Assembly: GCA_902729315.2 (NCBI GenBank)
Contig: LR746279.1
Location: 4,000,001 to 4,064,000, forward strand
DNA: 64,000 nt
Origin: Spirodela intermedia
Taxonomy: Eukaryota > Streptophyta > Magnoliopsida > Alismatales > Araceae
Direction: 5' to 3'
Below are positions 12,301-22,360 of the stretch, one piece after another. The translations under genes and the position numbers were made by a program. Within the stretch, counting starts at the first letter, position 1, and the number at the start of each line of letters is the position of its first letter. Below the pieces are notes generated by a model. That model did not search any database, was not told where the DNA came from, and was given only the letters and a program-made list of their open reading frames with translations.

Positions 12301-13803
12301 TCAATGGCTCAAAACTGTTCAATCTAGCTGCATTGAAAGGAGCACCACATTCGTGGACCAGGAGGTGGCATGTCTTCTCTGTTCGGCAAAGCTTATTTAT
12401 TCTTATCTTCCTCCTTTTATTCACGACATAGTTTACACATACTTTGGGGGTGCGACTCGAATTGCTTTGCAGTTGACTCTACTAGCTTTCGTGGGATGGA
12501 GAGACATGAGAAACTGAAAAGAGGGAGGGGTCGCTCTGCAATCCTTGCAGACAAGAGAACCCTGTCTTCTGCCCCAGAGAGAGCTTGGGGGGAGAGGCAG
12601 CAAAAGACTATATATGCAAGAAGGTCCTAACTCTGAGAATGGCAGCATTGTCAGTAAGAACATCCTCATGAACAGTGTGGTGAGATAGCATTTGAAGAAA
12701 CGAATTTTTAGAGTTATATATGTGGTTCTATTGAGCCAAACAGTTTAGGTATGTGTTGTGAAATTCACGTGTGAATGGTTCATGATAATTGGATATGAAG
12801 TCTTATCTTTTGATGCCAGACATGATCTAGCTAGATGCAGCCGCCCAGATCTCAGCAAGACCTAGAGAATTGGGATCGTAACCCGAGAGAAAAATCTTCC
12901 CGAATTTAATCATATGACGAAGTGAACTCTGCACTTGCCATTGAAAAATGTGGAGCATTGGATGTCGGAACTCACACGAAACAATTTGGGCGCACTTTAT
13001 CTATAGTTTCAGGACCATTGAAATAGTAGCCATTGCTCACATTCTCACCGGGTTTTCTCAAAGGTAACCCAACCCACCGGCAGGTCTACTACTTACTACT
13101 CCTATGGAAAGCTGTCATAGAGAGGAACTGGTTGACCAAGTGTAGAGTTGTACACTTGGTCTGCACATCCCTCGTTGACGTTTGAATACGTCGGGAAATT
13201 CTGAGGTGGCTGAAGAGGGAGGTTCTTCCCACCTTCCCTTCCCTATCTCGCATCACTGATGTCTGATCTTGGAAGCAAAAATTGGTGCAGGGCATGAGCC
13301 AGCTGGAGCTGGAGGACGAGGTCCAGGACGACCTGAAGCGCGCGACGGGCGAGTTCACCAAGGACGGGGACGACGCAAACAAGCTGAACCGCATCCTCCA
13401 GCTGACGGGTTTCAGCGACCCGGTCTACGCGGAGGCGTACGTGACGGTGCACCACTACGACATCGTGCTGGACGTGACGGTGATCAACCGGACCAAGGAG
13501 ACGCTGCAGAACCTGTGCCTGGAGCTGGCCACCATGGGGGACCTCAAGCTGGTGGAGCGGCCGCAGAACTACATCCTCGCCCCCGAGTCCAGCAAGCAGA
13601 TCAGGGCCAACATCAAGGTCTCCTCCACCGAGACCGGCGTCATCTTCGGCAACATCGTCTACGAGACTTCCAACGTGCTCGAGCGCAACGTCGTCGTCCT
13701 CAACGACATCCACATCGACATCATGGACTACATCTCCCCTGCCACCTGCGCCGACGTCGCCTTCCGCAACATGTGGGCTGAGTTCGAGTGGGAGAACAAG
13801 GTC

Positions 13804-13844
<41 letters not shown>

Positions 13845-14370
13845 TTCATCTTTCATCTCTTTTGCGTCGTTCAAGCAATATCGTCACCAGCAATCATACT
13901 ATCAGACTAGTTGGGTCATCACATCTCACGGCGGATGAGATTAGGTCATCTACTTTGTCATAACTGGTGGCTGGGTCGCAGGTGGCGGTGAACACGACGA
14001 TCCAAGACGAGAAGCAGTTCCTGGAGCACATCATCAAATCCACCAACATGAAGTGCTTGACCCCGCCGTAATCGCCCTCTCTCTCTCTCGCTTTCTCTCT
14101 ATAGTCTTTGATTCGTCGTGGTCGGATGATGATCCATTTATTGAATGTGGTTTTGGCAGGTCGGCTCTGGACGGGGAGTGCGGGTACCTGGCGGCGAACC
14201 TGTACGCGAAGAGCGTCTTCGGGGAGGACGCGCTGGTGAATGTGAGCATCGAGCGGCAGGACGACGGGAAGCTGAGCGGGTACATCAGAATAAGGAGCAA
14301 GACGCAGGGAATCGCCCTCAGCCTCGGCGACAAGATCACCCTCAAGCAGAAGGGAGGCGGCAGCAGCTGA
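9347..14370 (+). CDS. COPB1: Coatomer subunit beta (beta-COP), 4 coding exons, 955 aa
   Basis: Beta subunit of the COPI coat that buds retrograde Golgi-to-ER and intra-Golgi vesicles after ARF1-GTP recruits coatomer. Coding exons: 9347-11407, 13291-13800, 13982-14067, 14160-14370, with phases 0, 0, 2. They sum to 2868 nt, or 955 aa plus TGA, close to the Arabidopsis protein (948 aa). The first exon encodes residues 1-687: an adaptin-like HEAT solenoid starting [13 protein letters not shown], a Ser/Thr-rich linker at about 495-550, and the start of the appendage part ending [12 protein letters not shown]. Exons 2-4 encode the coatomer-beta C-terminal and appendage-platform domains ([17 protein letters not shown], the WAEFEWENK boundary, and the end [18 protein letters not shown]). 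The start ATG matches the family's conserved N-terminus. The intron 2 donor is AAG|GTCACC, which is weak after the GT and runs straight into a (CT)n tract. Wobble GC is high at the 5' end, lower at the end of exon 1, and very high again in exons 2-4. Identity is certain; UTR limits are unknown. Confidence 0.97.
11408..13290 (+). other. COPB1 intron 1 (1883 nt)
   Basis: Donor AAG|GTGAGA, acceptor GGTGCAG|GGC, phase 0. AT-rich. If unspliced, translation stops two codons after the donor. The open frames inside it do not resemble any protein. No mobile element was recognised. Confidence 0.9.
13806..13841 (+). repeat. (CT)n microsatellite at the start of COPB1 intron 2
   Basis: About 18 CT units begin only five bases after the GT donor at 13801. 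Reading through the donor stays open to 13938 and would add a Ser-Leu repeat tail. Confidence 0.95.
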
Positions 14371-14748
14371 CCAAATCCTTCTCCCTCCCTCCCCCTTTTG
14401 CTTATTATTATGGATGGGCCACCCGAGAGCTGCTTGTTTTCCTCCCCTCCCACCGGAAGCTAGCTCGAAGCTTGGAATACAAACTGAGAGAGAGAGAGAG
14501 AGAGTGTGAGAGAGAAAGAGAGACCCCCCCCCATTCCCCCCCCTTCCCTTACCTCTCCTCTGTCACTCTTCTCTTTCTTGATCGCTCGGATTCCGCTGAA
14601 AAGACAGGTTTTGCTTGCTGCCATCATAAATGTGTCCTAAGAAAAAAGGCTGCCGTCGATGATACTGTGCTGCCTGCGTCCCCTTCGATACACACATACA
14701 TTGAATGGTGACGGCACGCCAGCCGTCCAGCTCCCTGTCTCCCGTCAG
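14371..14748. other. COPB1 3' UTR and short convergent spacer
   Basis: Separates the COPB1 stop from the stop of the convergent DCP1-like gene by 378 bases. It contains a GA tract at 14485-14523 and C-homopolymer runs just after it. It probably holds the COPB1 3' UTR and may overlap the 3' UTR of the opposite-strand locus. No canonical AATAAA was picked out. Confidence 0.6.
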
Positions 14749-16288
14749 TCAGGAAGAGTGCGCGTCCTGCATCTCCCGGCACAGCAGGTCGATGAACTGA
14801 TCCTGCTGCTCCAGAGAAAGGGAAACAGCGCAGGGCAGAGACCCTCCACACGTCAGGCAAAGGGTAAGCATCAATAGAATGAGCGAAGCATGCAGACGGG
14901 AAAACTTCTTTAAACGTGGAACCAAGTGGGCGTGATCTAGCTAGCCGACCCTTTTGTCTTGTGGTCTTCTTCTAACTGCTGAAACCTTGCATCACACAGA
15001 ATTAGAATAGACTCAGTAGACTGGATCTACTTCTTGTACCCCACCCTTTTCCCCCATAGAGTTGACTCTCTTCTCCTTTGGAGAGTGCTCTGCAAATATG
15101 CTCAGTTGTCGCGACCCACAAAGCGGCAGTTCACCAACTGGTGGGGGAATTGGGAGTCGGAGGCTCGGTTAGAGACAGAATCGTCAAGAATCATTCTTTG
15201 CAAACTACCCTCATTTCTTCAGCTTGATATCGAGGCGCTAAGGAAATCGCAGTGGCCCGAGAACAACAGGTTGCGGCATTTCATGTTCAATGGGAAAAAC
15301 GAGATAAGATCACCTCAGAGATTCCCAAAGCTTTCACCACACCGCAGATAGGGACGACAACACAGAGGAAGAGGAGGAGGAGGAGGAGGAGGAGGATATA
15401 CCTGCACAAGTTTCAGCAACTCGTTGTGTACTTTATCTCGCGTGATAGCCGGGCCGTTGCCTTGGGATGGAGATGGACCCGGTGGGAGGAAGAGCTGGAG
15501 CAATGGAGCACCACCATATGACTGCTGTAAAGTCCCCCTCCCTGGAGAGTGGAGCAGTGGGGCCGCGATGGGAACAGAGGACCCCCCTGATGGCATCATC
15601 ACCAAATAAGTAGAGGAAGCTGGCTGAGCAAAGAAGGATGGTTTTACAAGATTCGCAGACGAACCCACAAACGTCTTGTTGACTGGTTCCAATGTTTCCA
15701 GAATGGGCATGAAAGGGGGCGGCTGACAACGTCGGAAGATGAGGAGAGGGTTGAAGGATTGGGATGGGGGAGGGAGCGACAGCAGTAGATGCACGGGCAG
15801 ACAAAGGGATCGTAGGAGAGGATGGATGTGCTCGTCCAGAGCTCATCAGAGCATCTGCCGCATTCCCTACGATCTCGGCCGTCTGTAGTGTATCATCAAT
15901 CACAGGTTTCAAAACAAGTCTCAACTTTTTATGCAGCTTTCATGCAAGATGAGCAAGAAATCGAGGATAATGCAACCGGGACAAAAATCAGGGAAACGTA
16001 ATCAGGCTAGTTAGATCTCGAGGCAGGAGAGTCCGGACACATCTGAGGAAATCTCAAAAATATTTCACCCATAAGCTGAAAGCGTGGGCCTAAAATCTCA
16101 GTTAAACACACTCACTTAGCGCAAAAGTCTACAACAAAGTAAGTATTCAGTGAGCATAAAAGGCGCATATGCTGAAGAAGCTCACAAATGAATCTTCAGG
16201 CATACTCATAGCAGCGGATGATACTGATGGCTCCGGTGTACCTTCTACCCAAGACAAACTTGGGACACATTCAAGTTCCTCAAAATCA
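14749..16288 (-). pseudogene. DCP1: mRNA-decapping enzyme subunit DCP1-like, 3' part only, probably a pseudogene
   Basis: DCP1 is the activator of DCP2 in cytoplasmic mRNA decapping (P-bodies). Three C-terminal exons are recognisable on the minus strand. 16288-16171 reads DFEELECVPSLSWVEGT to DSFVSFFS, matching the plant FEELE...FVNFFS region. 15882-15402 holds the Pro/Ser-rich middle, VKPSFFAQP, GTLQQSYGGAPLLQLF and ITRDKVHNELLKLVQ. 14805-14749 reads QDQFIDLLCREMQDAHSS then TGA, matching the family's LLQxDxFID end. Three defects are visible. The intron after FFS begins ATATGC where a GTATGC donor is expected (position 16170). The 481-nt exon changes frame between its first part (open as NAADALMSSGR) and its last part (PILETLEPVNK onward), a net +1 shift at about 15690-15790. 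The conserved N-terminal EVH1-like domain was not found upstream. A sequencing or assembly error could explain single defects but less easily all three. It lies tail-to-tail with COPB1. Confidence 0.8.
15368..15396. repeat. (GGA)n microsatellite in the DCP1-like last intron
   Basis: About nine GGA units on the + strand, just inside the intron donor (CAG|GTATAT on the minus strand) that follows LLKLVQ. Confidence 0.9.
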
Positions 16289-17640
16289 CTGCGACCAGTA
16301 ACAAAAAAAAAGAAAAAATTTAAAATGAAATAAGCAAGCACGAGCTTGCTCCGCTCCCCTGCATGAGAAACTGATACAAAACAGACTGCATATCAAAAAA
16401 TTGTACGAGAAAGCATCAAAAAGTTTAATTAATGGCGTTCTTCAAGGTGAAAGTTTTGTAGGAGTGATGTGCGACCCCATACATCACCATACCTTCTGAC
16501 CACTGGGCATCTGCTGCAACCTGAAGGCTACCACATTCATGGTGGTTCTTTGTAACCACGATTTCTCTGCTCACCTATAGGAACTACAAAGTGCTGTTCT
16601 TCTGACGTGATTAACGGTGCAACAAGTTTCTTGCACTCTGTCTGGCCTTCCAATATCTATGGGAACCCACAGTTCTCCACAGTTCTCCACAGTTCTCCAC
16701 AGTTCTCCATGTCCATGTATCTGACTCTCACCTCCTCCACCCAGCCTAGGATGACTGACGAACACGAGAGTTCCACGGGGAACAGGCTATCACTCCTCGA
16801 ACCAGAAGACGAAAACTCGTGCTAGGGAGAAGGAGAGGGGCCGTATCACTATGCCGATGTTTTGCATGTCGGCAGAGCCCACCACCGCGAGTCCGTCCGT
16901 TGCGGATGCGCTTTCAGACGCGAGAATGCTCTCTTCTAGAACTAACCACTGCTCCTCTTCGGTTGGACGGAGCGCATTTGCCGCGATTTCTCAATCTTCT
17001 TCGGAAACATGAGTGGCATCTATTCATGGCGGTACGAATGATACCGAGCTCCATCGTCGAAGATTGCGCAAGAATTCAGGAGCCCAGAACTGGCCGACTC
17101 CTTCCCTCATCACCCACCTTGGGGAACAAACATCCTTGGAGCTCATCATCGACATCATCGAACAACGCTAGGAGCTGGATAGCTGCTACCTACCAGGCTC
17201 GTATTTCTAGAGATGTGAGGAGCTCATCTCCCCTCCCTTCCGCCCTGTGCTAGCCACATCATTGACCCATCATCGGCATGTCCACTTTGCGACCACGTAC
17301 TTTTCAGGATCTGAAAAGCGGAAACCACGAAACAGAGCTCTCCGATGAGTTCGTGTGCCAGCCATGATGCTTTTCCCATGATCCTTGCCTTTCGGATGGA
17401 CTTTTCTTTACAGCCGCCATTTTCGTACCGGCCAGAACAGACCGACGTCAGATGTGGGTGGTGCTGTATTGCTTCGTCGAGCGGCATCAGTCACAGAATT
17501 ATCGATGCCGTTTAACCTGAAAGCTAGCTCATGAGTTCAATGACTAAGAAGTGTGCCACCGAGGATCTCCGCCAAGGCTAGGACATATAGAGAGCGAAAA
17601 ACCCTTCTATTTTAGACGATGGGTATGAGTTCGGACGTTG
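16289..17640. other. Moderately GC-rich region without a recognised gene
   Basis: The upstream exons of the DCP1-like gene should lie here, but no frame resembles the DCP1 N-terminal domain. From about 16800 to 17500 the GC content is higher than in the flanks, and a 145-codon open frame runs at 16819-17253 (+). Its composition and lack of motifs give no basis for calling a protein. A relic gene or an organelle-derived insertion is possible but unproven. Confidence 0.4.
16671..16710. repeat. Four tandem copies of a 10-bp unit
   Basis: The unit AGTTCTCCAC is repeated four times without interruption, the last copy ending in T instead of C. Confidence 0.95.
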
Positions 17641-20600
17641 AGTGGCCTAGAAGAACAAGGTTATTGCCGTCAAATCAGTGACCAACTTTTGTGGATTATC
17701 TCTGCAAACTATCACTAAATATTATTACTTCTTGTAGATCTTCCTCTACAATTGATTTTTGAACCTAGTAAGCAGATTTTAATCGTAATAGAACCTCAAG
17801 TTTCATACTAATTCGTGCTATTCTTCGACACAAATTTAAGGTGGAGAAATGAAGGATTTCTGAGCCACAATTTTTTGAATTTCTTTTCCTAAGTAAAATA
17901 GGTAAGTACTTTGAGAAAATGTCAGCATTCTTAACATTCCCATAAACCACTCACATTTTTTAGAAAACCCAATAGCTTTGAGAAGAAATCTTGGTAATGC
18001 AATTGCTCAAAGAATTAAGGTCATAATAGCAAAGAGAAGAGGGGCCTTTATTGGCTATTTTGTACACCACAAGGTTATCCTGCCTACAGATTTCTAAAGG
18101 AATCAAAATCTTAAGTGAGGACCCCTAAACTACAAAAAAGCCTTTGAAGTTTAAATTTATATCATTTTTTGCTTCACTAAGCATATTATTGATCAAATAC
18201 AACTCAAGAGCTCTAGTTTTGATAACCTTAAAAAGCCAACTAAATTGTGGAGGATGATCTCTATCTTGAGAAAGAAAATCTATCTTGGTTCTAGACAAAC
18301 TTATTAAAAAAATATCCAAGATGATGCTTAGGGAATGGAGCATTGGTTTTAAGGAGGATGCAAGAGGGACCGAGAGGGGGGCTAAATGGGTCTTTCTTCA
18401 ACTTAAATTATACAATCTGATTAATAATATTTGACTTCCTTAGCCTACTCTACTCTCCAAGAATCATATCCTTAGGTTCTAGTAAGCCAAAGTAGTACAA
18501 TTGTTAAACCCTGACAACAGGTTGCCTACACTAGATTGGATGACTCTACATAACTTAATTGTTCGCATAAAACACTCATTCCAACTAAGAAAAGTTCAAA
18601 GGGGACTCTCCCTTATAAATACTAGATGGATTTGAGCAATGGGCATTAAGTCATCCTCCAAGATCTTGTATTTTCACATGAGAAGTGTAGTACTTGCCTT
18701 TAGCAAGTTTTTTGTAGCATGATGAGAGACTTTTTGGCATTGGTGAAGGCATCCAAAGTCAACATACAGTGTTAAGGCATAGTAAATCATGTAAAATGTA
18801 AACTAGGGTTGCACATTTAAAGCTATTTCCATGTTTTTTTAAGTAAAGTGGGTTGACATAGTTTTAGCTTTGGATGAGAGAACTTTGGGTCAGCATAGTA
18901 GGCTTTCACAAGATTTTCTGAGTTGATACACTATTATAGGATCAACAATCTCTTTTAACATCACATATTTATTGGGATTATCACTCTATGCCAAACATTA
19001 AGGCACTAATTTACTTATCTACTTCCAATACAAGCACTCTTTGAATGTCTTCACATATGATGAGAAGTTGTGAAGAATTATAATAACCCCACAATATTAA
19101 AAAGACAAGCTTCTTTGCTGATGAAGGCAAGTTGATCAGGGCAAAACGTGAGCACAAAGAAATTTACATCAAAATTATTGCAAAGATTTTGATGATGTAA
19201 TAGATTTTGGAAACATAGACACCATTGAAAAGCCAATGTGAAAGGGTTTTTTAGAGCTTAGAATACTATTATTGGAAACAAGTGACATTTGATCAATCAA
19301 AAATATCTGGGGTCAAAATATGGGTTGAGATGCTATAAAGTGACATAGTAAGACCTACCTAGTTTGACAATATGACTTCCTTTCTGAATAGGTCATGAAC
19401 ATAGGCATGTTGGATACCTTTTGAAATTTATTATCTTCTAATTTGTTAGGGTTGTCTGTATGCCATTGGCACATGTCAGTCTACATTAGAGATTTTCTCT
19501 AGAGGAGATTTATTAGACTATCAAAGATCTTGCCACATTTCATACTTGTTGTCAAGTCATTTTCACATGCCAAGTGTATGTTTCAATCTTTTGCCATGTG
19601 TCAACTTGAGTAATTTTTTAACTTCACCACATCTCACTTGATTGGTCAGAATTTACCATGTGTCTTATCAATTATTGACTATGTCACCATGTGTTGTTGT
19701 GATGTCACAATTCTAACATGTCATTAAGGTGTCAAATGATCTCATGTGTCACCTAGATTTTTTGATTGGTATCATGTGACTTTAAGTTGTCGAATAAAGT
19801 CAGCTTACTTACATATTCTGATGTTGTTTCATTTCTCCAAGTGATGCCATATGTCATCTTAATTTTGACTTTTCTTGTTTCAATTTTGTCTTAGGTGACT
19901 ACATGTCATAGATTTTCTGTTCTTGTCATGTGTCACTTATCTTGTTAGATTTTCCATCTATCTAGATTATATAGTAAATAGCTCATCAGTTTAACCCTTC
20001 TAACTAACAATAGGTCAACAAACCTGATCAGTAAGTTGACACACTTTCAAAGTGGTTAGAACCACATCTATAGTTGTTCAACGTACTTTCTTTTATCCAC
20101 TTAAAAACCTTTTTTATTTTGATTTCCTTTCAGCTGTTGACAACTTGGTTCAATGTTCACATGATTTTGACATCCTTTTCATCATTTGAGCCTTGAAACA
20201 AATAACTAAAACCAGATCAATAGATTTAGACCTTCATTTGGAGATTAGCACCCTTTAACATATATTATATGACAACTTTTTATAATTATATTTATGGGAT
20301 CAATTTGTTAATGTCAAAATTATTAAATGCAAAATTAATATACTTGAAAAAAAAATCTTTTTTAAATAAGATAATCCTTCTAAGTCTCCAAACCCTAGTT
20401 ACAACCTAAAACTGTATTTCATAAATTATTTACTTTTTTCCATAACAATAGTTTTTTAATAAAAAATAACAAAATAACCTTCCTATGATAAGACAGCTCC
20501 TACTTGCACCATTAATATATTACATTCTACTTGAAATAACCTCAAAATGTTGCAATACTAACATAGATGTAGAGTATAATTTCTCTTTAATATGAATAAA

Positions 20601-22030
20601 ACTTTTATCTTCCTTTTCTCATACATTGTAGTACTTGATGAACTGAAATTTCTGATAATTTTTCTATAAAGGAGACTAATCATTAGATGCTACAAACCAA
20701 CCTAATATTAATAGCTATTGGTCATTCTTTGATAACTTGATCTTTTCTTTATCAACCTTCCGTTTGTGTTGATTGTGGTACTCAATATATTCAACTATTT
20801 TGATGATGATAAGATAGTTACACATAAATGAATGCTAACTTTATGAGAAGATAAATATGTGAATTAGCATATTTAAATCAAGTGAAATTTAAATAATGTC
20901 ATTATTTTCTAGTGAATCTGAATGAATAATTTTATGTTGAAATTGGTGTCAGTAGGCTTGTTACTATCCATTGGAAAGATAATTGAAGTAAAAAGACATT
21001 ACAACAAATTAGGCATCAAAATTCATACAAATTGTTTTTCATGATTTTTAGAAAATTAATGAATTTATAAAAAAAATCAGCGAAAAAATGGTTTAGACTT
21101 CTAAATCAGCTGATTCAAAGGACTTTTAAGTAAATCATTTGAATATATTGGCATGTAACTGCACATTAGAAAGTTCCCTTAAAGAGAAATCAATGCAAAA
21201 AATCCTGCATCAATCTTTAAAATATTCAGATGTTAGGAATTTTACAAAGTTAATAGAGATTTTTCTCTTTCAAAGCATGAAGGTGGCCCATTAAGGCCAG
21301 CTGAACTAGCTGTTGAAAGACCGTTTGGCCCGTTAATTATAAAAAGAGGGCTTTCACCCAAATTATTGTAAGGAGTGAAAAATCAAAAGAGAATTGACCA
21401 GAATCAAGAGACAGCCTCAACTTCATCCAACCTCTTCTTCCTCCAAACATCCCCAAAAATACTCTCTCATCTAGCAAGAAGTGTTGTTGTATCCTATGTT
21501 TCAGAGCTTCTACAATACTTGAAGATTCATTGATCCTTAGAATTCACATCATCTGTCTTCTCTAGTAGTAAGCTTCTCCATTCTGAAGAAGATGGTTGTA
21601 CAATTATGTTGAATATTTTCTATGAATTGGTATTGTGATTGGAAATATGAAGGGATTCTTGAAGTACCCATCACATGGTCGAAATGCTAGCTAGAGCCTT
21701 GAATATATTACATAGATAGACTTTCGTAGTCTATGCTATCAAGGACAGCCTCTCTAAAAGATGAGAAGGAAATTTAGGCGAGTGATAAAAGTATGAACTG
21801 CTTCAAGTGGAAAAGAGACTGTCTTAATAACCATTATATTTCACTTATGAGCACCTCTTATCTGTGTTTTGGAAAAATACTAATGTCCAATAAGAGTAGC
21901 TGAGAATGACTCAATGTGACTACCATCACTACTAGAAGAGATGTGAAGAAGCTCTGAACCCCCCTAGTCATTAGCCTTCACCTGCTTTCCTCTCACCAGT
22001 AAAAATTCCAAATAACATCAGTAACCCAAA
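17641..22030. other. AT-rich repeat-type intergenic DNA
   Basis: No supportable gene. Minus-strand open frames at 17765-17950 and 18125-18343 look like decayed transposon coding sequence by composition, but no diagnostic domain is visible. At 19440-19960 there is a dense series of near-repeats of (C)ATGTGTCA(C/T) spaced along the sequence, giving a loose, decayed tandem appearance. Confidence 0.45.
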
Positions 22031-22035
22031 ACTAT

Positions 22036-22360
22036 TTTGGTAGGAGTGTAAGATAAAGAAGGTGGATCATGTTAATTTAGTGGTCACTGAGGTAAATCAC
22101 CGTAGAGGGGTTCAAAAAGCCTAAGAATTCACCTTAGAGGGATTAAGAGAGCCTAACAAAACAGTACAATTAAGAGTATAATAGAGGAACCAACAACAGC
22201 TGTTCCATGTCAAAAACTTTTGATAGCCTATGAAATTAAGTTAATCACTCCTTTATAGATGTAGTTAAGAAACTGTTCACGTTTATAGACAAATGTCAAT
22301 AAAAAAAGGTCCAATAGTATTCAGTTAGACAGCCTTATGCATGATAGTTGATATTGAGTT
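22036..22360 (+). repeat. Dispersed direct repeat, copy 1
   Basis: Shares ordered blocks with 32727-32960 on the same strand: GTAGGAGTGTAAGATAAAGA, CATGTCAAAAACT, GATGTA.TTAAGAAA, AAAAAAAGGT, and CAGTTAGACAGCCTT against CAATTAGACATCCTT. The copies are diverged. They flank the ABCI10 gene at about 10.7 kb spacing. Family unknown; an LTR fragment is plausible. Confidence 0.65.

Noticed and set aside
13243-13713. 156-codon open frame antisense to COPB1 exon 2
   Set aside because: It is a shadow of GC-rich codons in the real exon on the plus strand, with no family resemblance.
15882-16171. U12-type AT-AC intron in the DCP1-like gene
   Set aside because: The ATATGC start does not match the U12 donor ATATCCTT, the intron ends in AG rather than AC, and no U12 branch-point motif is seen before the acceptor. 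A mutated GT donor is simpler.
16571-16765. Minus-strand open frame as a DCP1 upstream exon
   Set aside because: Mostly the antisense of a 10-bp tandem repeat; no similarity to the DCP1 N-terminal domain.
18125-18343. 72-codon minus-strand open frame as a gene
   Set aside because: Looks transposon-derived by composition but carries no diagnostic motif, so no family was assigned.
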